Assembly (NCBI GenBank): GCA_017629145.1
Contig: JAGBXR010000023.1
Span: forward strand, 17,862 to 81,861
DNA from: Alistipes sp.
Lineage (GTDB): Bacteria > Bacteroidota > Bacteroidia > Bacteroidales > Rikenellaceae
Length of the DNA stretch: 64,000 bases
Reading direction: 5' to 3'
Made by a program: the position numbers and the translations under genes. The notes under the pieces were generated by a model. The model worked only from the letters and a program-made list of their open reading frames with translations, did no database searches and was not told the DNA's origin. Shown here one piece after another: positions 15,944 to 24,632 of this stretch (positions are counted from its first letter, which is position 1; every line of letters begins with the position of its first letter).

Positions 15944-18900
15944 ATGAAACGCATATTATTTTCGCTGCTTGCCTTGTTCGCTTTAGCAGCTTGTTCGCAG
16001 AACGATGTCGAGGAGGTATCGTCGGACAGACATTTCAAGGCCGACCCTATCACCGTAGGCTTTGAGAATGAAGATACACGTATTCAGCTCTACAACGGCA
16101 AGAGCGCGTGGAACGCAGGCGACCGCGTATCGGTCTTCTATCGTAGCTTCGATAACCTCAAGTGGGTATTTACGGGCGAGGATGGCGACCGCAATGGTCA
16201 GCTTGAGCTGGAGGAGGGTAGCATCGGCAAGCAGGTGATGAACGACATCGTTGTCGTATATCCCTACAACGAGAACTATCTTTTGAGCCTCTCGACAAGA
16301 ACTGTCGAGGCGCAGGTCTCTGCACAGCAGAACTATCTCCTCGATAGCTACGACCCTGCGTCAAACCTTATGATTGCTTGCAATGAGGATCGCAACTTCG
16401 TGCTTAAGAATGCATTCGGATGGCTCAAGGTCGAACTTACGGGTGAGGGTCAGAATGTCCAAAATCTAACTCTTCGTGGCAACGATGGTGAGATTCTGGC
16501 TGGCTACGTCGCTGTGGCGTTTGATGATGCTGCGGCAGAGTTCATCGGTACATCATTCGTCGAGCCAGATAACGACGAGGAGGTTGGCGGTAGCCTCGAT
16601 TTCAATAGTTCGTCGGACAGCATTACGCTTCGATGCTCGGGCGTGGAACTCTCGTCAGAGGCGTGCGCATTCTACTTCGCGCTTGTTCCACAGACCTTCG
16701 AGAAGGGTATCACCGTAGAGGTTAAGTGTCGCGGTTATGAGCCTATGGTGCTCTCGACTGACGATGCGGTGGAGATTAAGCGTAACCACATCAAGCCTAT
16801 GGCAGTGGTTGAGTTCGAGGCCGAGGAGGTTGAGGGCAGCGAGATTCCAAATAACGAGATTTGGTATACTGCAACCGAGCAGATATGGCCAAATTACGAG
16901 GGGGACTTTGGCGCAACGCTTATTAACAACTACTATGACGAAAGTACGGGTGAGGGTATCCTAGAGTTCGATGGCGAGCTTACAAGGATTCCAAATGATG
17001 CATTCTATGAGTGCGACAGCCTTACAAGTGTCACTATCCCCGATAGCGTAACTACGATTGGATATAGAGCATTCTATATTTGCTGGAACCTTACAAGCAT
17101 TACTATCCCCGATAGCGTAACGACGATTGGAGATGATGCATTCGCTGATTGCTGGAGCCTTACAAGCATTACTATCCCCGATAGCGTAACGACGATTGGA
17201 AAGAGGGCATTCGCTCATTGCGAAAGCCTTACAGAGTTTAACGGCAAGTTTGCATCTGAGGATGGCAGATGCTTGATTGTTGATAGTACGCTCAACTCAT
17301 TTGCACCTGCAGGTCTTACAGCATACACTATCCCTGATAGCGTAACGACGATTGGACGTTTTGCATTCTATTCTTGCTGGAGCCTTACAAGCATTACTAT
17401 TCCCGATAGCGTAACGACGATTGGAGAGGCTGCATTCTTTGAGTGCGAGAGCCTTATAAGTGTCACTATCCCCGATAGCGTAACGACGATTGAAGAGGCT
17501 GCATTCGCTTATTGCGAAAGCCTTACAGAGTTTAATGGCAAGTTTGCATCTGAGGATGGCAGATGCTTGATTGTTGATGGTACACTCAACTCATTTGCTC
17601 CTGCAGGTCTTACATCGTACACTATCCCTGATAGCGTAACGACGATTGGACAGGAGGCATTCGCTTATTGCTGGAGCCTTACAAGTGTAACAATTGGCGA
17701 TAGCGTAACGACGATTGGAGATTATGCATTCTATTGGAGCATCAGCCTTACAAGCATTACTATCTCCGATAGCGTAACGACAATTAGAGCTAATGCATTC
17801 CGTGAATGCTACAGCCTTACAAGTGTCTATTGCAAGGCTACGACACCGCCAAGTTTGGGTAGCAATGTATTTGATTTCAACGCCTCAGATCGCTTGATAT
17901 ATGTTCCTGATGAGTCGTTGGATGCATACCTCAATGCCGATGGCTGGCGCGACTATGCAGACGCTATCTTAGGCTACGACTTCGAGACGGGCGAGATCAC
18001 AAAGCCAAGCATTAACCTTGGTGTTTGTGGTACATTCACAAACTGGGGTCAGGATGGCGAGCTCGATATCGCTATGGAGTACCTCGATGATCGCAATTTA
18101 TATGTTGCATACGGCATCGAGCTAACAACCGACGATCGCTTCAAGCTACGCTCTAACAACGATTGGTACGGTCGTTACAACATCGGATCAAGCTACAATG
18201 GCTATGTAGCATATCCTAACTTCTTGACAGAGGTAATCAACGGCCTAGACTCTCAGGATATCTTTGTAGCGGAGAGTGGCACCTACGATATATATATCAA
18301 CCTCGACACTATGGAGCTCTACGTTATGGTCGAGGGCACAGATCCCGATACAGCATCCGATATGGAAAATGTTGAGTGGATCAGTATGGGCTACGGCACA
18401 TATGTCGATGACTTCTTCTGGGTTATAGTAGGTGATAGCTCATTAGTCGGAGCTATGGCTGAGATTGAGTTCCAGCAACATCCTTACAATCCTAATCGCA
18501 TTCGTGTTGTTAATCCATTCTCGGAAGATGTCATCTACCAAATGTATGGTGTAGTTCCATCTTGGTATTCTTGGAATGGTGTTGATACCTATCTTGAGTT
18601 TAATATATCGGATCCAAACAATGTCCGATTAGAGAGTGATCAAGTGCCTCTCGGATTCCAATTGGATTTTGATGGCTGGCGTGATGTCTATCTTACATCT
18701 TTTGACTCCTACAATATTAAACTTGAGAACGGTATAATTAGCTATACTCCACTATCTATTGGTCTTACCTACTTTTATGACAATGAGCTTAATGGTTGGT
18801 ACGCAAATATGTATGCTTGTATGCAGTATGCTCTTCCAGGATATGAGCCTAAAGACTACAGATTCAAGGCAGAATACACGGGCAGTGACGAAAATAACAT

Positions 18901-19702
18901 TGCTTACTTCGATATGAAAGTAGGCAAGGATATCGATAAGTATGCTGTAGCTGTCGTAAAAGGTGATGCCAATGTAGATATTGTAGCACAGGCAATCATA
19001 GATGGTACTGCAGAGAATATTATTGAATACTCTGGAGATCAGACAAATGTAGATATTGAACTTACCCCTGGTCTCTACACTTTTGTTGCTGTTCCATATA
19101 GTAACGGAGAACCACTAAGTCCATTAAGAATTGCCTATATTAACTTCTTCCACGAAGGCGATGGCTCATTTGGTGCTCAAGAGTTAGAGATTGGGTTCAC
19201 GGTGGATATCGTAGCCAATTTCTTCCCGGAAGATTGGGCGGCTATGAATGAGCAGTACCCAGGATGGTATTGTTACGGCTTTAGCGTTACAGCAGATAAA
19301 CCAGAGTATGTAGAGTATGTACGCGTAGGAAATTGCGCATACGAGGAAGCACATATCGATGGTGAGGAGATCTCTGATCAAAGAATTGAGGAAATATTGG
19401 CTCAGTATGGCACCAGATATTTGGGCAGTATAGTTAATGGAGGTATATATGCAAACACTTTTAGATCAACCACTCGCGAGTGTATTGTTATGGCTGTAGA
19501 TACATACTACAACACAACACAGTACTACCACGTCGACTACGATGTACCCGCTAAAACAGAAGAGGTTAGAAGTGCAGCTACATTCGCAACACTAAAGAGC
19601 GTTGTCTATAATGCCGAGGCAGAAAAGGCTGCGAAAAATCAGTCCAAGTCTAACGTCGTTCAGTTCTCAAAACCAAACTTGAGCAACGTCATACGCTTCT
19701 AA
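15944..19702 (+). CDS. Large surface-type lipoprotein: fimbrillin-like module, BspA-type leucine-rich repeats, SusE/F-like module
   Basis: I place the start at 15944 because it gives a clear lipoprotein signal (MKRILFSLLALFALAAC) followed by SQNDVEE. The longer open frame from 15821 overlaps the peptide gene. The protein has 1252 residues. Residues 20-300 are the fimbrillin-like module shared with the preceding lipoprotein. From about 340 to 640 there are about ten BspA/LRR_5-type repeats built on LTSITIPDSVTTIG-AF, two of them carrying a 29-residue insert. After them comes a SusE/SusF-like module (CGTFTNWGQDGELDIAMEYL, FKLRSNNDWYGRYNIG). The last 400 residues are unrecognised. Such repeats usually mediate adhesion or host-protein binding; that is inference here. 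Confidence 0.85.
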   Translation: MKRILFSLLALFALAACSQNDVEEVSSDRHFKADPITVGFENEDTRIQLYNGKSAWNAGDRVSVFYRSFDNLKWVFTGEDGDRNGQLELEEGSIGKQVMNDIVVVYPYNENYLLSLSTRTVEAQVSAQQNYLLDSYDPASNLMIACNEDRNFVLKNAFGWLKVELTGEGQNVQNLTLRGNDGEILAGYVAVAFDDAAAEFIGTSFVEPDNDEEVGGSLDFNSSSDSITLRCSGVELSSEACAFYFALVPQTFEKGITVEVKCRGYEPMVLSTDDAVEIKRNHIKPMAVVEFEAEEVEGSEIPNNEIWYTATEQIWPNYEGDFGATLINNYYDESTGEGILEFDGELTRIPNDAFYECDSLTSVTIPDSVTTIGYRAFYICWNLTSITIPDSVTTIGDDAFADCWSLTSITIPDSVTTIGKRAFAHCESLTEFNGKFASEDGRCLIVDSTLNSFAPAGLTAYTIPDSVTTIGRFAFYSCWSLTSITIPDSVTTIGEAAFFECESLISVTIPDSVTTIEEAAFAYCESLTEFNGKFASEDGRCLIVDGTLNSFAPAGLTSYTIPDSVTTIGQEAFAYCWSLTSVTIGDSVTTIGDYAFYWSISLTSITISDSVTTIRANAFRECYSLTSVYCKATTPPSLGSNVFDFNASDRLIYVPDESLDAYLNADGWRDYADAILGYDFETGEITKPSINLGVCGTFTNWGQDGELDIAMEYLDDRNLYVAYGIELTTDDRFKLRSNNDWYGRYNIGSSYNGYVAYPNFLTEVINGLDSQDIFVAESGTYDIYINLDTMELYVMVEGTDPDTASDMENVEWISMGYGTYVDDFFWVIVGDSSLVGAMAEIEFQQHPYNPNRIRVVNPFSEDVIYQMYGVVPSWYSWNGVDTYLEFNISDPNNVRLESDQVPLGFQLDFDGWRDVYLTSFDSYNIKLENGIISYTPLSIGLTYFYDNELNGWYANMYACMQYALPGYEPKDYRFKAEYTGSDENNIAYFDMKVGKDIDKYAVAVVKGDANVDIVAQAIIDGTAENIIEYSGDQTNVDIELTPGLYTFVAVPYSNGEPLSPLRIAYINFFHEGDGSFGAQELEIGFTVDIVANFFPEDWAAMNEQYPGWYCYGFSVTADKPEYVEYVRVGNCAYEEAHIDGEEISDQRIEEILAQYGTRYLGSIVNGGIYANTFRSTTRECIVMAVDTYYNTTQYYHVDYDVPAKTEEVRSAATFATLKSVVYNAEAEKAAKNQSKSNVVQFSKPNLSNVIRF
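17019..17820 (+). repeat. Near-identical tandem repeats inside the lipoprotein gene
   Basis: A 69-base unit containing GATAGCGTAACGACGATTGG recurs about nine times with few changes. A longer block, beginning TTGCGAAAGCCTTACAGAGT at 17218, recurs at 17512, giving a 294-base super-repeat. This is coding sequence for the leucine-rich repeats and a likely place for repeat-number change by recombination. Confidence 0.85.
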
Positions 19703-19729
19703 CTATTCGCGAAGCGTAGATTAACAGCA

Positions 19730-19767
19730 GAGGCTGTCCAACATTGGTTGGGCAGTCTCTTTTTTAG
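19730..19767 (+). terminator. Terminator after the second cassette
   Basis: GAGGCTGTCCAAC pairs with GTTGGGCAGTCTC around ATTG, followed by TTTTTT. Confidence 0.85.
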
Positions 19768-19871
19768 TGCTTGTGAGAGATGAGGTTGAATGGGATTGGA
19801 TGAGGTGGGATATGATATGATGGGCTCTCTTCTTGGTGCAGATAGTCGGTTGTGGGGTGGTGGCGATGCGT

Positions 19872-19905
19872 AAAAAAAGTAGGTTGCCCACACGGGTAAC
19901 CTACT
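19872..19905 (-). terminator. Terminator after the cytochrome c peroxidase gene
   Basis: On the minus strand GTAGGTTACCCG pairs with GGGCAACCTAC, followed by TTTTTTT. It lies 27 bases past the stop codon. Confidence 0.85.
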
Positions 19906-19931
19906 CTCTGCGTTGTAGTTTTCGTCGAACA

Positions 19932-21377
19932 CTACTCGTTGTCGTGAGTGTGGTTCATATCGTGATACATAGCGTCATCCTCGTGGTGGTGAATTTTGCC
20001 GTACTCGTTAGGATTAGTTAGCTTAACACCCTTATACTCGCCTGTCAATGTACGGAGGAATGCAACGATTGCAGCTGTCTCCTCGTCGTTGATGTCGACA
20101 TCCGACTGGTAGCGTGCCATATCGCGCACAGCCTCATCCATTGTCAGACGTGTACCGTCGTGGTAGTATGGCCAGGTGAGCTCTACGTTGCGAAGACCAG
20201 GCACCTTGAAGCGGTGACGGTCGCGCTCGTTCTGGGTCTCCTTGAAGCGGCCGTTATCCTCTACGGTAAGCTCCAGACCGCGATCTGCGAAGTAGTGGCG
20301 GCGCAAGCCCATAAGCTCGTAGCTCTCGCCACCGAGGTTAGCGCCTACGTGGCACGTAGCGCAGTTGTACTCCTTGAAGAGTTCGTAGCCACGAAGCTCC
20401 TCGGCCGTGAGTGCCTCGTTGTCGCCCATAAGCCACTTGTCGAATGCCGAGTTAGGGGTAACAAGCGTGCGCTCGAACTCCTCGATAGCATTTGTGATAT
20501 TCGCCTCGGTGATGCCGTCGCTGTACAACTCGTCGAATGCAGCTACCATAGCCTTGTCCTGTGCGAGCTTTGCGATAATCTCGTCGAACGATGTCGAAGC
20601 CATCTCAACTGGGTTGAGTGGAGGACCAGCAGCCTGCTCTGCGAGGGTGCGTGCACGGCCATCCCAGAACTGCACGAAGTTGTAAACAGCGTTGTAAACC
20701 GTAGGAGCATTCACGCCACCCATACGACCCTCAACACCATCCGAATACTGGTGGTTGTCCACACCGCCTGTGTCGAGGCCGTGACACGTAGCGCACGATA
20801 CGGTATTGTCTACCGAGAGGCGTGTGTCGTGGTAGAGTTTGAAACCGAGTGCAGCCTTCTGCTCATCAATGTTTGTAGCTGGCTGGATAGGGCGTACAGG
20901 CTCACCGGCACGCTCCTCTGTAAGACCATCGGCATAGTAGTTGGTGCGGTAGTCGATAGCCCACGCAGCGATGATGTCGCGCTTGTCGTTGGTCATCTGG
21001 CTACCCCAGTGCATAAGATAGTACTTGGCCATAGGCATACGCTTGTCCAACGCAACCTTCTCGACCTTGGCAACATCTACCGGACGAGGTGTCTCGCCAT
21101 TACGCAGCGCCTCCATCAAAGGCTCGATGTCGTAGGCACGATAACCCTCCTCGATATCCTTCATCACAACCTTGCCAGCAACGGGAAGATTTGCGTAGAA
21201 GGGCAACACTGGGTTAGCCGAGTGGCAGCTGAGACATCCGCCCTCCTCCAGAACTGCCAGTACGCGTGCCTCCTGTGGCATATCCTCCGAAGGTGCATTG
21301 TTGGCAAGACGGTAGGCTACGAACAAGGAAACGGCAACGATAAGTGCCATAACCAGAAATAGTCTAAACTTCTTCAT
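19932..21377 (-). CDS. Tri-heme cytochrome c peroxidase, MauG/CCP family
   Basis: This 481-residue periplasmic enzyme probably reduces hydrogen peroxide with electrons from a quinol or cytochrome. Residues 5-22 form a signal anchor. There are three heme c sites: CLSCH at 48-52, CATCH at 195-199 and CATCH at 339-343. The last two belong to the di-heme peroxidase/MauG core. The first lies in an extra N-terminal heme-binding domain (residues 35-145). That form resembles tri-heme, quinol-linked peroxidases. The last 25 residues are His- and Asp-rich, a possible metal-binding tail. The gene is third in the unit resB-ccsA-peroxidase, so the cytochrome is made beside its own maturation factors. A strong terminator follows. 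Confidence 0.9.
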   Translation of the reverse strand: MKKFRLFLVMALIVAVSLFVAYRLANNAPSEDMPQEARVLAVLEEGGCLSCHSANPVLPFYANLPVAGKVVMKDIEEGYRAYDIEPLMEALRNGETPRPVDVAKVEKVALDKRMPMAKYYLMHWGSQMTNDKRDIIAAWAIDYRTNYYADGLTEERAGEPVRPIQPATNIDEQKAALGFKLYHDTRLSVDNTVSCATCHGLDTGGVDNHQYSDGVEGRMGGVNAPTVYNAVYNFVQFWDGRARTLAEQAAGPPLNPVEMASTSFDEIIAKLAQDKAMVAAFDELYSDGITEANITNAIEEFERTLVTPNSAFDKWLMGDNEALTAEELRGYELFKEYNCATCHVGANLGGESYELMGLRRHYFADRGLELTVEDNGRFKETQNERDRHRFKVPGLRNVELTWPYYHDGTRLTMDEAVRDMARYQSDVDINDEETAAIVAFLRTLTGEYKGVKLTNPNEYGKIHHHEDDAMYHDMNHTHDNE

Positions 21378-21422
21378 ACTTACTTTTTATTAGGTTATTA
21401 ATTGCTAGTTGTCTTCGGTATG

Positions 21423-22205
21423 TTAGCGCTGCATAGTGTAGGTGTGCTCGCTGCGCTCGGCATTGGGCAGATAGTTCACGCCCCACCAGCACATTTGCAA
21501 TGAGAGGAAGGCAGCGATGACTATCGCATAGTATATTCTGCGACGTTGGGGTGCGATGTGCAACGCGAGGAGATACAGCCCCCACGTGGCTGCTGCCCAC
21601 GCCTCCTTTGGGTCCCAGTTCCAATAGGTGCCCCACGCCTCCTTGGCCCATAGTGCACCCGAGAGCATACCTATTGTGAAGAATGCGATGCCCGAGCTCA
21701 TCACGCGGTTGATGGCCTTGTCCAGTTCCGCAGATGGTCGCCATAGACCATATACCGAGAGTAGTGTAGCGCAACCGAGCAGAGCGTAGGAGAACATATA
21801 TACCGATACGTGCGGCACAAACCAAGGGCTCTGCAACGCAGGCATCAGCGTGTGGTCGTGGAGTTCTGGCTTCGCGATATTTATAATCATAAATACCGTT
21901 GCCAGCATTGTAGAGAAGCCCATAATCCAGCGGTAGCGCCAACGTACATAGGTGACAAGACCCGAGAGTAGCAGAAATAGTGAGTACCACAGGCGTGTCT
22001 CGCCCATAGTACGCAATGGAGGGCGCTCGAGTGTGAGCCACAGCATTGCGACAAAGGCTGCCAAAATAGCTATGCCACCAATTGCCGATGCGATAGCTAT
22101 ACGGCGGCCACGCTCCTTGTCAAGCGACGCGAAGATGGCTGCCACCACCGAGAGAAGTACGGCAACAGCCGCTACAAAGGGAAATATGTTCCAGCCAAGT
22201 ACCAT
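21423..22205 (-). CDS. ccsA: Cytochrome c maturation protein CcsA/CcmC-like
   Basis: This is a 260-residue inner-membrane protein with about eight hydrophobic segments. The tryptophan-rich heme-handling motif is WAKEAWGTYWNWDPKEAWA, near residues 182-200. Conserved histidines flank it (PHVSVYMFSY upstream, LALHIAP downstream). With the ResB-like partner it would form a System II heme-transport and attachment unit that matures c-type cytochromes such as the adjacent peroxidase. It begins three bases after the resB-like stop and ends 45 bases before the peroxidase start, so the three genes form one operon. Confidence 0.9.
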   Translation of the reverse strand: MVLGWNIFPFVAAVAVLLSVVAAIFASLDKERGRRIAIASAIGGIAILAAFVAMLWLTLERPPLRTMGETRLWYSLFLLLSGLVTYVRWRYRWIMGFSTMLATVFMIINIAKPELHDHTLMPALQSPWFVPHVSVYMFSYALLGCATLLSVYGLWRPSAELDKAINRVMSSGIAFFTIGMLSGALWAKEAWGTYWNWDPKEAWAAATWGLYLLALHIAPQRRRIYYAIVIAAFLSLQMCWWGVNYLPNAERSEHTYTMQR

Positions 22206-22208
22206 ATG

Positions 22209-23045
22209 CTATCCTCTTTTACCCTGAACAAACATTAATACCGCGCCAACTATGAGCATAACTATGCCCGCCACAGTGAGCCAGCGCCACGGCTCGCGCA
22301 CGATCTCTACGATGCAGTAGCGTGCCTCGTTCGAGTGCTCCGCGTCGTAGCTCATAAGGTAGAGTGTCTCGCTCAACGTGCGGTTGTAGGGGTGGTTTAC
22401 GCGTAGTGACACCTCCTCGCCGTCCACTATGACCTTCGCCTCGAATGAAGAAGGTGTACCCGTTTCGAAATACTCTATCGAGAAGTCGGTCATTGTCATC
22501 TCGTAGTCGAGAATACTCTTGTTGTGATTGTGTGTGTATGCCACGTTTGTAGCCACGTCGCGCTCGACAATTGCACGCAGCTCCTCTCTGTCGGCTGCGC
22601 CCCAGAAGCCGGCTCCGAGTGCGAGAATCAGACCCAGGTGGTTGAGTATAAATCGTGTTCGGAGCTTGCCGCGACTATCACGCAGACCGCGCAGTGTGAC
22701 GAGCACAAGGTGCGATAGTATGAAGAGCAGTGCAGCGGCTGCAGGCCACGATGTCGTCTGTGGGGAGTGTTGTATGCCAAACAGCACGCCGAGCACAACC
22801 ATAAGCGCCAGCGACAGAATCGTTGCGCGCATCGAGAGCAGCGACTGCGCATATTGCGATCTTTGCCTTGAGCGGTAGAGCCATCCCAGGATCACAAGCC
22901 ATAAAGCTATGGTGAGGATGTTGAGCGGAAAGCTGAAAAGCTCGACAGGGATATCGCCTGCGAGGTGCTGAATGACAAATGAGGCAATCGCTAAAATGCT
23001 GATTACCAATAGTTCGTATATTATGATTTTTCTCTCTCCTAACAC
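22209..23045 (-). CDS. ResB/CcsB-like cytochrome c maturation protein
   Basis: This is a membrane protein of about 278 residues with hydrophobic segments near residues 10-25, 37-55, 75-95, 105-120 and 135-150 and a last one near the C-terminus. Before that last segment lies a soluble loop of about 110 residues (ADREELRAI to VREPWRW). This shape matches the ResB/CcsB half of the System II heme attachment machinery, in a short form. The frame is open to 23075 with a TTG codon. A TATCTTTA promoter-like box overlaps that region, so I prefer the GTG at 23045 (MLGERKIIIYELL). The pairing with CcsA supports the call more than sequence motifs do. Confidence 0.8.
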   Translation of the reverse strand: MLGERKIIIYELLVISILAIASFVIQHLAGDIPVELFSFPLNILTIALWLVILGWLYRSRQRSQYAQSLLSMRATILSLALMVVLGVLFGIQHSPQTTSWPAAAALLFILSHLVLVTLRGLRDSRGKLRTRFILNHLGLILALGAGFWGAADREELRAIVERDVATNVAYTHNHNKSILDYEMTMTDFSIEYFETGTPSSFEAKVIVDGEEVSLRVNHPYNRTLSETLYLMSYDAEHSNEARYCIVEIVREPWRWLTVAGIVMLIVGAVLMFVQGKRG

Positions 23046-23063
23046 GTAGTTACAATTTTGTGG

Positions 23064-23071
23064 TAAAGATA
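23064..23071 (-). promoter_or_regulatory. -7-like box of the resB-ccsA-peroxidase unit
   Basis: The minus strand reads TATCTTTA, one base off TAnnTTTG, about 19 bases before the GTG start at 23045. It decides against the upstream TTG start. Confidence 0.4.
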
Positions 23072-23161
23072 ACAAAAATTTTCAAATACATTTATTATTT
23101 TACCATAATTTTCTGCCAATATTATTTTTTTTCGTGTGGGCGGAGTATATGGCGGAGTAAA

Positions 23162-23198
23162 CAAAAAAGGCGACTGCAAGATTTTGCAATCGCCTTTT
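23162..23198 (-). terminator. Terminator after the tRNA gene
   Basis: On the minus strand AAGGCGATTGCAA pairs with TTGCAGTCGCCTT around AATC and is followed by a run of T. It begins two bases past the tRNA end. Confidence 0.88.
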
Positions 23199-23199
23199 G

Positions 23200-23273
<74 letters not shown>

Positions 23274-23434
23274 AACGTTTTCACGTTTTGTGGGTGCAAA
23301 GATAATACAAATTTTGCAATGCGCAATAGTGGGCACTCTTTTTTTTATTTATTCTGTGGAGGTTAAGGACTTTTCGCAAAATCTCTTTTTGCAACTTTTT
23401 GGCCTCGGATGCATCACATTTCGAATTGTTTTCG

Positions 23435-23442
23435 TATCTTTG
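23435..23442 (+). promoter_or_regulatory. -7 box for the porin gene
   Basis: TATCTTTG lies 36 bases before the chosen start at 23479. It leaves a leader of about 30 bases. Confidence 0.5.
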
Positions 23443-23478
23443 TTCGATTATTAGGAGATGATACTAAAACTTAATACA

Positions 23479-24600
23479 ATGAAGACAAATCACAATCTCT
23501 TTAGCAGCCTCGGCAAAGTGCTGCTGCTTAATGTGTTAGCTGTTGCAGTTATGCTCTTTGCAGCTGCTCCGGCATCGGCCCAAGCTGGCTCGAATGATGG
23601 CTTTGGCGACGAGAACGACATCTTCCGTATTGGCGTTGAGGCGCGTTTTGACTATCTCAACGAGGCTCTCGAAGGCAATCAGATTGATGCTGCTTCGGGC
23701 TTTAAGGCGCGTTACATAAATTTCCGCCTCGATGGTCAGATTCTTCCGAACTTCACCTACTCTTGGCGTCAGCGCCTTAACAAGGTGAACTCTGCAAGCG
23801 ATTTTGTGAACAATATGGACTGGTTTCACCTCACCTACAAGCCTATCAAGAACCTCGCAATCTCGGCAGGTAAGCAGGTTGTGATGATTGGTGGCTTTGA
23901 GTATGACCGCGCTCCTATTGACATCTACTTCTGCTCGGAGTTCTGGAACAATGTAAACTGCTTCCAGCTCGGTGCAAGCATCTCGTTCATTACCACTGAC
24001 AATGAGGATGCGATTACCTTCCAGGTATGTCAGAGCCCATACGATACAGCCTCTACTGACTACTATGCATACAACCTTTACTGGTCGGGTACGCACGAGT
24101 GGTACACAGCTTTGCACTCGGTGAACTTGTTGCAGTATGCTCCTGGTAAGTACGACTTGTACTTCGCTCTCGGTAACCAGTTTAAGTTTGGCGATGCAAC
24201 CATCCAGCTCGACTTGATGGATCGTGGTACAACCTTCGATGAGTTTATGTTCAACAACTTCTCGATTATGGGTGAGGTTGCATACCTTATTGCTGACCGC
24301 GTAAATGTCTTTGCAAAGTATACCTACGACACTGCTGGTGAGGAGTATGCAACAGGTCTTTTCGTATATCCCGATACTCGCATCTCTCGCGTAGGTGGTG
24401 GTGTGGAGTACTACCCATTTGGCCATAAGGGCAACCGCGATGTACGTCTTCACGCTGCCTATGTCTACAGCTTTGGCGATAACACCAACCCTAACGGTAC
24501 GGCACTCAACAAGGGTTCGTTCTTCACAGCAGGTCTTACTTGGAAAATCGACCTTATGAAGGCTGCACGCACAATTATCAACAAGGCAAAGAAGCAGTAG
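23479..24600 (+). CDS. Outer-membrane porin, phosphate-selective porin O/P-like
   Basis: I chose the ATG at 23479 (MKTNHNLFSSLGKV), which gives a normal signal peptide ending near APASAQA. An ATG seven codons upstream is also possible. The mature protein of about 335 residues is rich in alternating hydrophobic and aromatic strands, with segments such as ARYINFRLDGQILPNFTYSW, WFHLTYKP, AISAGKQ and GVEYYPFG. That agrees with the OprO/OprP-like porin family (PF07396 type). It would form an outer-membrane channel; the solute is not determinable. It lies 32 bases before the Gate-family membrane protein and is probably cotranscribed with it, suggesting that both handle the same solute. Confidence 0.8.
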   Translation: MKTNHNLFSSLGKVLLLNVLAVAVMLFAAAPASAQAGSNDGFGDENDIFRIGVEARFDYLNEALEGNQIDAASGFKARYINFRLDGQILPNFTYSWRQRLNKVNSASDFVNNMDWFHLTYKPIKNLAISAGKQVVMIGGFEYDRAPIDIYFCSEFWNNVNCFQLGASISFITTDNEDAITFQVCQSPYDTASTDYYAYNLYWSGTHEWYTALHSVNLLQYAPGKYDLYFALGNQFKFGDATIQLDLMDRGTTFDEFMFNNFSIMGEVAYLIADRVNVFAKYTYDTAGEEYATGLFVYPDTRISRVGGGVEYYPFGHKGNRDVRLHAAYVYSFGDNTNPNGTALNKGSFFTAGLTWKIDLMKAARTIINKAKKQ

Positions 24601-24632
24601 TCGAAAAAGAAACAAAAACCTAAAATTAAGAT

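Noticed and set aside
17019-17820. Regular repeats that could suggest a CRISPR array
   Set aside because: The repeats are in frame within one gene, encode LRR_5-type units, and there are no unique spacers or cas genes.
20160-21362. 400-residue reading frame on the plus strand opposite the peroxidase gene
   Set aside because: It mirrors the codons of a well-supported tri-heme peroxidase, has no family motif or promoter, and is an effect of codon bias on the opposite strand.
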